Origin: an uncultured bacterium
Lineage (GTDB): Bacteria > Bacillota > Clostridia > Lachnospirales > Lachnospiraceae
Assembly (NCBI GenBank): GCA_905215775.1
Contig: CAJMRM010000051.1
Span: forward strand, 1-23,857
DNA length: 23,857 nucleotides
Reading direction: 5' to 3'
This document shows positions 1 to 6,528 of the stretch, piece by piece. The notes under the pieces were generated by a model, which ran no database searches, was not told the DNA's origin, and saw only the letters and a list, made by a program, of their open reading frames with translations. The first letter of the stretch is position 1; every line of letters starts with the position of its first letter. Position numbers and translations under genes: made by a program.

Positions 1-64
1 CCACCGCATAAGCGGACGATGGAATTTACTTTTGAAAGTTTTATGACCAAAAGAAATTTAAGAG

Positions 65-93
65 TTGAGAGGCTATCCGTATTATACTATAAT
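65..93 (+). promoter_or_regulatory. Promoter of the DUF3990 gene
   Basis: A TTGAGA -35 box (65-70), a 17-base spacer and a consensus TATAAT -10 box (88-93) predict transcription from about position 100. This favours the downstream GTG at 133 over the ATG at 19, which would lie upstream of the transcript. Confidence 0.65.
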
Positions 94-132
94 AAAATCA
101 TATTACGGAGTCAAAAGGCAGGTGCAGAAATT

Positions 133-820
133 GTGATTCGGGTATATCATGGATCGGATCATATAATAAAAAATCCGCAGTATCTTGGCGGAAAGTCAGA
201 TAATGATTATAGAAATGGATTTTATACAACAGAATTTGAAGATAGAGCAAGAAGCTGGGCCGCATTAAATGAAAATCCGGAACGTTCTGTTGTAAATGTT
301 TATGATCTGGATTTAGAGGGACTTAAGGTGCTGGATTTAAATGAACATGGCGTGCTGTCCTGGGTCGCAGAAGTAGTGGCAAACCGGGGAACCAATCAGG
401 AGGCTGCGAATGTAGTAGGTGCCCGCCTGGTAGAGTTGTATCGGGTTATGATATCATCAAAGGCTACCGTGCAGATGACAGCTATACACAGGTAGTAGAA
501 GCTTTTTTGCTGAATCAGATTCAGCTGCAGGAAGTGGAGCGTTTATTTTATAAGGGCTCATTAGGAAACCAGGTTTTTTGAAATCCGAAAAGGCATTTCA
601 CCAGATTCACTGGATGAACTCCTATGAAGTTGAACTTCAGGAAGAAGATAAAAATGCAGATATGTATGCCAGGCGTGAAGTAAATCGTTTTTTGTCAAGG
701 CGGCTGCAAGCTATTTTACTGGAGGGATATGAAGTGCCGGGCATCACGGCCAGGTATGCAATACAGAACCAGCTGATTTACAATAAAGAATTTGGAGGAT
801 ATGAGAGTGTCGGCCTATGA
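133..820 (+). pseudogene. DUF3990 family protein (ADP-ribosyltransferase-like), broken by two frameshifts
   Basis: Three reading-frame pieces together spell one DUF3990 protein. Piece one, from GTG 133, carries the family signature (VYHGSDHIIKNP, then DYRNGFYTT, then LDLEGLKVLDLNE). At about 442-447 the frame drops by one base and continues as YDIIKGYRADDSYTQ. At a run of six T (573-578) it drops again and continues as LKSEKAFHQIHW, ending at 820. Restoring one base at each point would give a protein of about 229 residues, near the family's usual length. As I recall, DUF3990 has an ADP-ribosyltransferase-like fold and usually sits in small toxin-like gene clusters; substrate unknown. The second break could in principle be read through by -1 slippage on the T run, but the first shows no slippery site. 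So it is either a decayed gene or one with two base-calling errors. Codon use is AT-rich, unlike the genes from 1486 onward. Confidence 0.75.
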
Positions 821-1226
821 TAAATGTTATCTGGATGAAATGCTCCAAAAGCACCGTTATCTGTTTAAATTAATTGGAAGAAATAGGACAGATGCTTTCA
901 AGATAATAGCAGATTATATGAACAGTGATTACCGAAAAAATATGGATCAGGGAAATCCGTTGTTTTTAAATAAGACCCCAAAACAGATCCTTCAGAATAT
1001 GAATATTTCAATTAATATCAATGCGCCGATCAGTGAAACGTTTGATGAGTTTATTCTGGAATGGATGGCAGACATTTATACCTATATGCAGTGGAAGTAT
1101 AATGTTCCATCCGGCGAGCTGGTAAAGAAACTGGAACCGGAAGAACTTTACTCAAAATATTATCCTCTGCATGAGACATCCGTAGAAAATGGAGCGGAGA
1201 AGCTGCGAAATATCTATTTAAATTAG
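807..1226 (+). CDS. Hypothetical protein partnered with DUF3990
   Basis: A 139-residue protein with no function I can name. It overlaps the end of the DUF3990 gene by 14 bases in another frame, so translation is probably coupled. The start was chosen at GTG 807 because GGAGG (794-798) lies eight bases upstream; the ATG at 801 would be only two bases away. The protein is soluble and rich in tyrosine, asparagine and lysine, with a DKCYLDEM opening, a WMADIYTYMQWKYN segment, and a closing YSKYYPLHETS motif. Proteins of this shape follow DUF3990/DUF3791 genes in other Firmicutes, which suggests an antitoxin or accessory role, but that is inference from position. AT-rich codon use matches the DUF3990 gene, so the two probably arrived together. 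Unlike its neighbour it is intact. Confidence 0.7.
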   Translation: MSAYDKCYLDEMLQKHRYLFKLIGRNRTDAFKIIADYMNSDYRKNMDQGNPLFLNKTPKQILQNMNISININAPISETFDEFILEWMADIYTYMQWKYNVPSGELVKKLEPEELYSKYYPLHETSVENGAEKLRNIYLN

Positions 1227-1227
1227 G

Positions 1228-1362
1228 ATGCGCGATCTTATCAGTCCGCATATACAGCTCTTTAAGCTGGATCTGGTGCTTATGTCCATCGTGATCCTCT
1301 GCATCCTGGCGGCCCTTATGTACCAGGGGATCGCCCTGGCGGAGCGGCGGGCAGAACGATAA
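1228..1362 (+). pseudogene. C-terminal remnant of an ABC-transporter permease
   Basis: A 44-codon frame encodes one hydrophobic helix (LDLVLMSIVILCILAALMY) followed by QGIALAERRAER and a stop. This matches the last membrane helix and basic tail of binding-protein-dependent permeases of the SsuC/TauC type, which end in a helix then an LERR-like motif. An in-frame TAA lies just upstream (1219-1221) and the preceding DNA belongs to the AT-rich DUF3990 block, so the rest of the permease is missing. Base composition switches sharply at the boundary. The simplest reading is that the AT-rich block replaced or interrupted the permease gene. No ribosome site is seen, so it is probably not expressed. 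Confidence 0.6.
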
Positions 1363-1364
1363 AA

Positions 1365-1405
1365 ATACCCCGGCGGTATCCGTTTTTTATTGGGAAACCG
1401 CCGGG
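1365..1405 (-). terminator. Terminator downstream of trxB
   Basis: Perfect 9-bp stem, CCCGGCGGT (1369-1377) with ACCGCCGGG (1397-1405). Read on the minus strand it is followed by ATTTTTAT, so it fits a rho-independent terminator for the thioredoxin reductase gene ending at 1486. It could also stop plus-strand reading, but the T tract is poor on that side. Confidence 0.65.
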
Positions 1406-1485
1406 ATAAGCTTTGATATTATGAAGCTTTGGCTTTTCACTCACGACACAGGAGGATTTTTATAAAATTCTGTGGGAACGGCCAT

Positions 1486-2757
1486 TTATCTCCCGTGCTC
1501 CGCCAGATACGCCTCTGCCATATGGACCGCAGCGGCTCCGTCGGAAACGGCGGTCACCACCTGACGGAGGGGCTTGGTCCGCACATCGCCGATGGCATAG
1601 ACGCCGGGAACGCTGGTTTCCGTAGTTTCTCCGGCAACGATATAGCCGGTCTTATCCAACTCCAGCTGGCCTGCAAACAGCCCGGTGGACGGCTTCCGGC
1701 CTACGCTCACGAAGATGCCGTCGCAGGGGAGATCGGTCTCTGCGCTCGTATGGACGTCCTTTAAGCGGATGCCCGTAAGGGTCTCTTCATGGTGCAGCTC
1801 TGTGACTACGCTGTTCCAGCGGAGCTCGATATTGGGAGTTTCCTGGAGAAGATCGTGGTAGATCTTCGTGGCCCGCAGGGTATCCCGGCGGTGGACCAGG
1901 ATCACCTTCCGGGCGATCCGGCTTAAGATCAGGGCGTCTGCCACTGCGGAATTTCCGCCTCCTGCCACCACCACGGTCTTATCCTTGTAAAACATGCCGT
2001 CGCAGGCGGCGCAGTAGGCCACACCCCGGCCGGTCAGCTCTTTTTCACCGGGAACACCCAGCTCTCTGGGGCTGGCTCCGGTGGCCAGAATAACTGTCTT
2101 TCCATAGATGGCTCCCTGGGAGGTTTCCACGGCCTTTGGCTGGCCCTCCAGCTTTGTTCCGGTCACCTCGGCGTACAGGGTGGATGCACCGAACCGCTCG
2201 GCCTGCTTCCTCATTTTTTCAGCTAAGGTATAGCCGTCGATGCCTTCCTCAAAACCGGGATAATTGTCGATCTGGTGGGTTAGGGCCATCTGTCCTCCGG
2301 CAGAGAGCTTTTCCACCACTACGGTATCCAGTCCGGCCCTGGCGGCATAAAGAGCCGCAGTATAGCCGGCGGGACCGCCGCCGATGATCACAGTATCATA
2401 AATCCGGGAGGCTTCAGAAGCGCTGTTTTCATCGGCTGTTTCCAGGGATTCCTTTAAAAACTGCTCGATCATATCCCTGGATTCCGGAACCCGGAGCGTG
2501 GCGGCCGCCCGGCCGTCCTTATAAAGCACCAGGGTAGGGATGATCTCAATGCCCTGGCTGTCGGCAAGCTGGTCTTCATCATCGATATTGATCTTGGCCA
2601 CAGAAATGGATCTGCCCCAGGTCTCGGAAACCGCCTCATAGGCTGCCTCGATCTTCCGGCAGTAGCCGCACCAGGGAGCCCAGTAATCCACCAGGAAGGT
2701 CTTTCCGCTCTTTATCATTTCATCAAATTGTTCTCTGTTCATATTCATAGCTGCCAT
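1486..2757 (-). CDS. trxB: Thioredoxin-thioredoxin reductase fusion
   Basis: A 423-residue cytoplasmic redox enzyme. Residues 1 to about 105 form a thioredoxin domain with the active site WCGYC (C30, C33); the cis-proline region is EIIPTL. After a linker (about 106-118), residues 119-423 form a low-molecular-weight, NADPH-dependent thioredoxin reductase: FAD motif IIGGGPAGYTAALYAA (124-139), redox pair CAAC followed by DG (C249, C252), NADPH motif AGGGNSAVADA (265-275), HRRDTLRA for the 2'-phosphate, and YAIGDVRT near the end. The fusion should pass electrons from NADPH through FAD and the CAAC pair to its own CGYC site and then to client disulfides. The order (thioredoxin first) is the reverse of the Mycobacterium leprae reductase-thioredoxin fusion. 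Tyrosine replaces the usual proline of CGPC, which should change the redox potential. Start ATG 2757 has an AGGAG ribosome site about eight bases upstream. It stands alone between two terminators. Confidence 0.93.
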   Translation of the reverse strand: MAAMNMNREQFDEMIKSGKTFLVDYWAPWCGYCRKIEAAYEAVSETWGRSISVAKINIDDEDQLADSQGIEIIPTLVLYKDGRAAATLRVPESRDMIEQFLKESLETADENSASEASRIYDTVIIGGGPAGYTAALYAARAGLDTVVVEKLSAGGQMALTHQIDNYPGFEEGIDGYTLAEKMRKQAERFGASTLYAEVTGTKLEGQPKAVETSQGAIYGKTVILATGASPRELGVPGEKELTGRGVAYCAACDGMFYKDKTVVVAGGGNSAVADALILSRIARKVILVHRRDTLRATKIYHDLLQETPNIELRWNSVVTELHHEETLTGIRLKDVHTSAETDLPCDGIFVSVGRKPSTGLFAGQLELDKTGYIVAGETTETSVPGVYAIGDVRTKPLRQVVTAVSDGAAAVHMAEAYLAEHGR

Positions 2758-2787
2758 ACCGCCAGCTCCTTTCCTTTGTTTGATCTA

Positions 2788-2793
2788 AGTATA
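2788..2793 (-). promoter_or_regulatory. Possible -10 box of trxB
   Basis: On the minus strand TATACT lies 30 bases before the trxB start, with the ribosome site between. No good -35 box stands 17 bases upstream (CGGAAA is there), so the promoter may be weak or activator-dependent. Confidence 0.4.
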
Positions 2794-2950
2794 CCGGATT
2801 TTGTCCCGGTTTTCCGTGACAAGATCACAGTTGCAGAAAGCCATGGGAGAGCCCGGAGGCTGGGGCCGGGTGCTGTCCGGGCAGGGGGCAGGCGCCGGGG
2901 CAGAGCGGATCGGAAGGCCTGAAGGGCCGGAGGCAGAGGCCTCTATGCAA

Positions 2951-2987
2951 AAAAACGGCGGTGCAGCCAGGCCGCATCGCCGTTTTT
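2951..2987 (-). terminator. Bidirectional hairpin terminator after the NifX-like gene
   Basis: AAAAACGGCG (2951-2960) pairs with CGCCGTTTTT (2978-2987); the inner bases extend the stem. A-rich and T-rich flanks let it work in either direction. It lies just past the stop of the NifX-like gene at 3000, ending the iron-sulfur operon. The remaining sequence 2794-2950 is very GC-rich and shows no gene I can support. Confidence 0.75.
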
Positions 2988-2999
2988 CCAAGACATGAT

Positions 3000-3362
3000 C
3001 TAGTGGTGTCCGCCGCACTCGTCCGCATGCTCGTGCTCATGGCAGATAGATCCGGTGGAGACAAGCTCGCCCTTGAGATAGGACTCCACTGCGGCTGTGG
3101 CATCGCCCTGTACGCCGACGATGACCTCCACGCCGCGCTCGTTGAAGATATCCACAGCGCCGCCGCCCATGCCGCCGGAAATGATGACCTGGGCTCCGTT
3201 ATCGGCCAGGAAGTTGGGCAGGAAGCCCGGACGGTGTCCCGGGTTGGGAACGGAATTGACTGCGGTAATGGCTCCGTCTGCGGTGTCGAAGAAAATGAAA
3301 TTCTCACAATGGCCGAAATGGCCTGCTACGGTGTTTCCCATGGCTGCTACTGCAATTTTCAT
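3000..3362 (-). CDS. NifX/NifB-type iron-molybdenum cluster-binding family protein, copy B
   Basis: A 120-residue cytoplasmic protein of the dinitrogenase iron-molybdenum cofactor domain family (MTH1175/NifX/NifB C-terminal type, RNase H-like fold). Signatures: MKIAVAAMGNTVAGHFGHCENF at the front, FFDTADG, and ISGGMGGGAVDIFNERGVEVIVGV in the middle. Members bind or hand over iron-sulfur or Fe-Mo-S clusters; no nitrogenase genes are in view, so a role in a different metal-sulfur complex is more likely. The tail CHEHEHADECGGHH is rich in histidine, cysteine and acid, a plausible metal-binding extension that copy A (5110-5460) lacks. AAAGGAG precedes the ATG. It is the last gene of the minus-strand operon, 72 bases after the second ATPase, and is followed by a terminator. 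Confidence 0.88.
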   Translation of the reverse strand: MKIAVAAMGNTVAGHFGHCENFIFFDTADGAITAVNSVPNPGHRPGFLPNFLADNGAQVIISGGMGGGAVDIFNERGVEVIVGVQGDATAAVESYLKGELVSTGSICHEHEHADECGGHH

Positions 3363-3404
3363 GATGTTTTCTCCTTTTTCTGATAAATTTTATTTGATCT
3401 GAGG

Positions 3405-3426
3405 GGCTCCGGAGGAGTCCGGAGCC
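3405..3426 (-). other. Intra-operon hairpin
   Basis: GGCTCCGG (3405-3412) and CCGGAGCC (3419-3426) form a perfect 8-bp stem with a six-base loop between the second ATPase and the NifX-like gene. No T tract follows on the minus strand, so it is more likely an mRNA stability or processing element than a terminator. Confidence 0.45.
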
Positions 3427-3434
3427 TGTGGCTG

Positions 3435-4292
3435 TTATAGAAGCCGGCATACGGCGTCAAAGATTTTTTTTAGGGCGTCCCGGGCCGGACAGTCGGTGTC
3501 CGCCAGGCTTTTCCCCTGGTTGATGGCTTCCGACGCATGGCGGTCATAGGGGACGGTCCCGGCAAAGGGAATTCTCTTTTCCCCGCAGAATTCCTGGATG
3601 GCCCGGGTGTATTCCGGACTCACATCCCATTTATTGACACAGACGGCCAGCTTTGTCTGGAAGGTTTCTGCGGTTTTTACCAGCCGCTTTAAATCGCTGA
3701 GTCCGGAGCGGCTGGGCTCTGCCACCACAAGGACCAGGTCCATGCCGCTGACTGAGGAGATCACCGGGCATCCGATACCGGGGGAGCCGTCTACGATGGC
3801 CAGCTCCGTTTCCGGCGCATGCTTCAGCATGGCCATTTTTACCTCTGTCACCAGCTTTCCGGAATTTCCCCGGCCCATTTTCAGGACGGCAGTGGAAAAT
3901 ACGCCATCGTCTGTGTAAAGCTCCTTGCGCCCGGCTGTGTCAGGCACCAGGCGGATGGCCTTCTGGGGACACACATAGGCGCAGACGCCGCAGCCCTCGC
4001 AGGCGTATTCGCTGATGGCATAAGCGCCGTCTGTCCGGGCGATGGCGTCAAAGCGGCAATGGGCCTGGCAGAGGCCGCAGCCGGTGCAGGCCTCTGTATC
4101 CAGAACGGCCTTATCTCCGCCGAGAAAATCAGAAACCTTAGGGGCTCCGGAATGCTCTGTAACCAGGTGAAGGTTTGGGGCATCCACGTCGCAGTCGGCG
4201 GCCGCTTTCGCTCCGGCAAAGCGGATGAAGGCCGCTGCGGTGGTGGTTTTTCCGGTGCCGCCCTTTCCGCTTAAGATCAAAAGACGTTTCAT
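3435..4292 (-). CDS. MinD/Mrp-type ATPase with inserted 2x[4Fe-4S] ferredoxin domain, copy B
   Basis: A 285-residue cytoplasmic P-loop ATPase of the MinD/Mrp (deviant Walker A) class. GKGGTGKTT is at residues 9-17 and the Walker B-like VDGSPGIGCP near 168. Between them lies a two-cluster ferredoxin: CTGCGLCQAHC (C69, C72, C75, C79) and CEGCGVCAYVC (C98, C101, C104, C108). The family is often annotated as a cobyrinic-acid synthase-like or nucleotide-binding protein; in sulfate reducers close relatives (DVU2103/DVU2104 type) form a complex with the NifX-like orange protein. Likely role: ATP-dependent handling of an iron-sulfur or metal cluster. Its ATG overlaps the stop of copy A by four bases (ATGA) and is preceded by GGAGG within the upstream gene, so the two are translated together, probably as a heterodimer. 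Confidence 0.88.
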   Translation of the reverse strand: MKRLLILSGKGGTGKTTTAAAFIRFAGAKAAADCDVDAPNLHLVTEHSGAPKVSDFLGGDKAVLDTEACTGCGLCQAHCRFDAIARTDGAYAISEYACEGCGVCAYVCPQKAIRLVPDTAGRKELYTDDGVFSTAVLKMGRGNSGKLVTEVKMAMLKHAPETELAIVDGSPGIGCPVISSVSGMDLVLVVAEPSRSGLSDLKRLVKTAETFQTKLAVCVNKWDVSPEYTRAIQEFCGEKRIPFAGTVPYDRHASEAINQGKSLADTDCPARDALKKIFDAVCRLL

Positions 4293-5113
4293 AGGGCACC
4301 TCCGATCGTCTGAAGGATCCGGGAGAACCTTTCACGGATCCGGGGATCCTCCCTGGAAACGATCCGTCCGTCTGAGGCTATGGCTGCGATCTGGGGATCA
4401 TAGGGGATCCGGTCCAGAACAGGAAGGCCCTGGTCCTGGCAGAAGCGCTCCAGAGGCTCCCAGGGGTGCTCCTGTTTATTGATGATCACGCCGCATTTTT
4501 TCCCCAGCAGGGAGACCAGCTGGCGGACCATCTGGAAATTGTGGAACCCGAAGGCTGTGGGCTCGGCCACAAGGACACAGAAATCCGCGTCCATGACGCT
4601 TTCCATGACGCTGCAGGCGCTTCCGGGCGGGCAGTCGATGATGGTGAGGCCCTCCGCTTTTTTTAAGGCCTGGCGGATCACCGGAACACCGGAGGCCTCT
4701 CCTGGGTTCAGAATACCGGTGACGACGCGCACCGTCTGGCTGTCGCCGGTCTCCAGGATCCCCACGGGCTTTTCTTTTTCTGTAATGGCCTTTTCCGGGC
4801 ATACCAGGCTGCAGCCGCCGCAGCTGTGGCAGACCTCGGGAAAGACCATGGGACTGTCTTTTACATACATAAGGGCGTGAAACCGGCAGAACCGGACGCA
4901 TTCCCGGCAGCCGGTGCAGGCTCCGGCATCAAATTCCGGAAGCAGGGAGCAGACGGTCTCTGTCTCCACATGATCCGGCCGGAAAAACAGGCGGCCGTTG
5001 GGCTCCTCCACATCGCAGTCGATGTAGACGGCTTTTTCTGCCGCCGCAGCCAGATTGACGGCTACCAGAGTCTTTCCGGCCCCGCCCTTACCGCTCAGAC
5101 AGGCGATCTTCAT
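4289..5113 (-). CDS. MinD/Mrp-type ATPase with inserted 2x[4Fe-4S] ferredoxin domain, copy A
   Basis: A 274-residue paralogue of the next gene. The Walker A motif is GKGGAGKT (8-15), the ferredoxin segment is CTGCRECVRFC (C66, C69, C72, C76) and CHSCGGCSLVC (C95, C98, C101, C105), and the Walker B-like strand reads IIDCPPGSACSV near 158-169. All eight cluster cysteines are present, so both clusters should form. The two copies differ along their whole length, so this is an old duplication kept as a pair rather than a recent one. The ATG overlaps the stop of the NifX-like copy A by four bases and has no strong ribosome site of its own, which points to translational coupling. Expected to act with its partner in ATP-driven cluster transfer; the precise client is unknown. 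Confidence 0.88.
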   Translation of the reverse strand: MKIACLSGKGGAGKTLVAVNLAAAAEKAVYIDCDVEEPNGRLFFRPDHVETETVCSLLPEFDAGACTGCRECVRFCRFHALMYVKDSPMVFPEVCHSCGGCSLVCPEKAITEKEKPVGILETGDSQTVRVVTGILNPGEASGVPVIRQALKKAEGLTIIDCPPGSACSVMESVMDADFCVLVAEPTAFGFHNFQMVRQLVSLLGKKCGVIINKQEHPWEPLERFCQDQGLPVLDRIPYDPQIAAIASDGRIVSREDPRIRERFSRILQTIGGAL

Positions 5114-5460
5114 TGGATTCCGTGGTATCCGCCGTGGAACTGGGTCAGTTCCTCCAGGGTTCCCTGGTCCAGGGCGGCCAGATCGTCCGCAGCGGCTTTA
5201 TTTGCGGATTTATAGAGCTTTATTCCGGCGGCCTGGAAGACCTCGGCGGCATTCTGGCCGCACCGGACGGTGATCAGTGCGTCGGCCTGGCTGTCCACAA
5301 GGAACTGGGCTGCCTGGATCCCGGCCCCTCCCTGGGCCTGGGCGGCGGGGTTCGGGACGATGGACTCGCTTCCGTTTTCCCGGAACAGGAAATAAGGCGC
5401 GCGGGCCAGGACGATGCACACATCCTTTTGATTTTCATCCAATGGGACTGCGATCTTCAT
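5110..5460 (-). CDS. NifX/NifB-type cluster-binding family protein, copy A
   Basis: A 116-residue protein of the same NifX-like family as the gene at 3000-3362, with MKIAVPLDENQKDVCIVLARAPYF at the front, NPAAQAQGGAGIQAAQFLV in the middle, then ADALITVRCGQNAAEVF. Its end is GGYHGIQ with only scattered histidines. The start is ATG 5460, preceded by GGAGGAAG; a longer reading upstream lies inside the DUF134 gene and does not match the family. It overlaps the DUF134 gene by 26 bases and the first ATPase by four, so all are on one transcript. It probably carries or accepts a metal-sulfur cluster from the ATPase/ferredoxin pair. Confidence 0.85.
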   Translation of the reverse strand: MKIAVPLDENQKDVCIVLARAPYFLFRENGSESIVPNPAAQAQGGAGIQAAQFLVDSQADALITVRCGQNAAEVFQAAGIKLYKSANKAAADDLAALDQGTLEELTQFHGGYHGIQ

Positions 5461-5836
5461 GAGCTTCCTCCTCCATAAAATTCTTCTGGCTGCAGCTTCT
5501 GAGATGCTTTCTGCATCCGCCGCAGCCGCAGGTTTCTTCTTTTCCATCGCAGAGCTGGTAAGAGCCTCCCTCGATCCGCAGGGGAAGTCCGTCCACCAGC
5601 GCCGCAGCCAGTTTTTTTCTGGCAGAATTGTAGATCAGCTGAACAGTGGTCCGGGCCACCTGCATATAGGCGCTGCACTCCTCCTGGGAAAAGCCCTGCC
5701 TGTCGATGAGGCGGATGGCTTCATATTCATCCACACTGAGGATCACAGCCGGTCCGCAGGGCGGAGACCCCAGAGGGTGAAATTCCTGGATCCTGGGCAG
5801 CTGACATACTTTTCTGCACTTCCTTGGTCTTGGTAT
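5435..5836 (-). CDS. DUF134 family probable DNA-binding regulator (ATA start proposed)
   Basis: A 133-residue protein of the DUF134/UPF0251 family. It has IPRPRKCRKVCQLP at the front, FHPLGSPPCGPAVILSVDEYEAIRLID, and a sigma-region-4-like helix-turn-helix (FSQEECSAYMQVARTTVQLIYNSARKKLAAALVDG). A cysteine-rich tail (CGCGGCRKHLRSC) could bind a metal or cluster. Homologues usually begin MPRPRK; here the codon in the methionine place is ATA (5836-5834), eight bases after a strong GGAGG. The only upstream ATG (5866) lacks a ribosome site and lies about ten bases from the predicted transcription start; using it would give 143 residues. ATC at 5839 is another possible start. Members sit next to NifX-like and MinD-like genes, so it is probably the local regulator, acting on the inverted repeat at 5893-5932. 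Confidence 0.8.
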   Translation of the reverse strand: MPRPRKCRKVCQLPRIQEFHPLGSPPCGPAVILSVDEYEAIRLIDRQGFSQEECSAYMQVARTTVQLIYNSARKKLAAALVDGLPLRIEGGSYQLCDGKEETCGCGGCRKHLRSCSQKNFMEEEAHEDRSPIG

Positions 5837-5853
5837 GATATCCACCTCCCTGT

Positions 5854-5866
5854 ATGCAATCTGCAT
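5854..5866 (-). promoter_or_regulatory. Short palindrome in the DUF134 leader
   Basis: ATGCA-ATC-TGCAT, a 5-bp inverted repeat just after the predicted transcription start. It may be an operator or a small leader hairpin in front of the ribosome site. It includes the only upstream ATG. Confidence 0.3.
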
Positions 5867-5879
5867 TGCTTCTGTTTCC

Positions 5880-5908
5880 AGTATACGACGATAAATGGCA
5901 TATGTCAA
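5880..5908 (-). promoter_or_regulatory. Consensus promoter of the DUF134/NifX/MinD operon
   Basis: On the minus strand, TTGACA (5908-5903), a 17-base spacer and TATACT (5885-5880). The -35 box matches the vegetative consensus exactly. Transcription should start near 5873, giving a leader of about 37 bases to the proposed ATA start. Confidence 0.8.
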
Positions 5909-5932
5909 GAATATAATTGACATATGCCATTT
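5893..5932. repeat. Perfect 16-bp inverted repeat over the -35 box
   Basis: AAATGGCATATGTCAA (5893-5908) and TTGACATATGCCATTT (5917-5932) are exact reverse complements separated by eight bases. Each arm is centred on CATATG and is itself nearly palindromic; arm centres are 24 bases apart. One arm contains the -35 box and part of the spacer. A dimeric or tetrameric repressor or activator site is the best explanation, with DUF134 the obvious candidate. It may also help end the upstream NapH-like gene, though no T tract follows. Confidence 0.75.
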
Positions 5933-5949
5933 AAAACGCCGGGAGGGAT

Positions 5950-6528
5950 TTAATCGCGGTGCTTTGCCTGGCAGATCAGCTGGGTCATGGTCCCCATGGG
6001 ACAGTAAACGCACCAGCTTCTGGGCTTGAAAAGCACCATGGTCACAAGCCCCAGGATGGTGGAGGTCAGCATCACGCTGTAAAAGCCAAAGGCAAACTGG
6101 GCCGCTGCGGGATGGAACCGGGTCCCGTGGTACGCCCAGTGCCAGGGTACCCGGAAGGTCCAAAGGAGGGTCACCGCCTGCTTCAGGTCCCGGGCCCCGG
6201 AAAAGACCAGGGCGGTGTTAAAAAGCATCTGCATGAACATCACAAGGAAAAAGGCCAGGAAGCCGTACCGGAACCAGCGGCTCTTCATCCATCCCGGAAT
6301 ATCCTTTTTCCGGGAAAGGCCGAAGCGTCCGCCCAGAAGGCCAAAGAGCTGCCCTCTGCCGCAGTACCGGTTGCAGTAGCCCTTGGTGCCGGAGACCATG
6401 GAGATGATCAGGGGGATAAAGAAGCAGAGCAGTCCCAGCCAGGCGGCCATAATGTTGAAAAAGCCCAGGATCAGATAGGTCAGGGACAGGATCCAGAGAT
6501 AGTCGTACCATTTTTTCTTCGATTTCAT
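5950..6528 (-). CDS. NapH/YccM-like membrane iron-sulfur protein
   Basis: A 192-residue polytopic membrane protein. Hydrophobic segments lie near residues 10-27, 30-47, 88-108 and 145-168. Cysteine motifs flank them: GYCNRYCGRGQ after the second helix and SWCVYCPMGTMTQLIC near the end, the pattern of NapH/YccM/CcoG-type electron-transfer membrane proteins that hold [4Fe-4S] clusters at the cytoplasmic face. The start is ATG 6528, preceded by GGGAGGTG and overlapping the ferredoxin stop by four bases (ATGA). With the ferredoxin it would pass electrons between a soluble carrier and the membrane; acceptor unknown. It lies directly upstream of the DUF134 operon on the same strand, 84 bases before its promoter's -35 region ends, which suggests shared function. 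Confidence 0.78.
   Translation of the reverse strand: MKSKKKWYDYLWILSLTYLILGFFNIMAAWLGLLCFFIPLIISMVSGTKGYCNRYCGRGQLFGLLGGRFGLSRKKDIPGWMKSRWFRYGFLAFFLVMFMQMLFNTALVFSGARDLKQAVTLLWTFRVPWHWAYHGTRFHPAAAQFAFGFYSVMLTSTILGLVTMVLFKPRSWCVYCPMGTMTQLICQAKHRD

Noticed and set aside
19..132. N-terminal extension of the DUF3990 protein from ATG 19
   Set aside because: A good promoter (65-93) lies inside it, so the transcript starts after this ATG, and the family motif begins just after the GTG at 133.
573..580. Programmed -1 frameshifting at the T run in the DUF3990 gene
   Set aside because: Possible at this site, but the first break at 442-447 has no slippery sequence, so two independent deletions are the simpler account.
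1429..1764. Plus-strand open frame opposite the thioredoxin reductase gene
   Set aside because: It is antisense to conserved reductase motifs, has no recognisable domain and no good ribosome site. The same holds for the other long frames opposite conserved genes.
5867..6163. Longer DUF134 protein beginning inside the NapH-like gene
   Set aside because: The extra residues are an out-of-frame reading of another gene and the promoter lies downstream of them.
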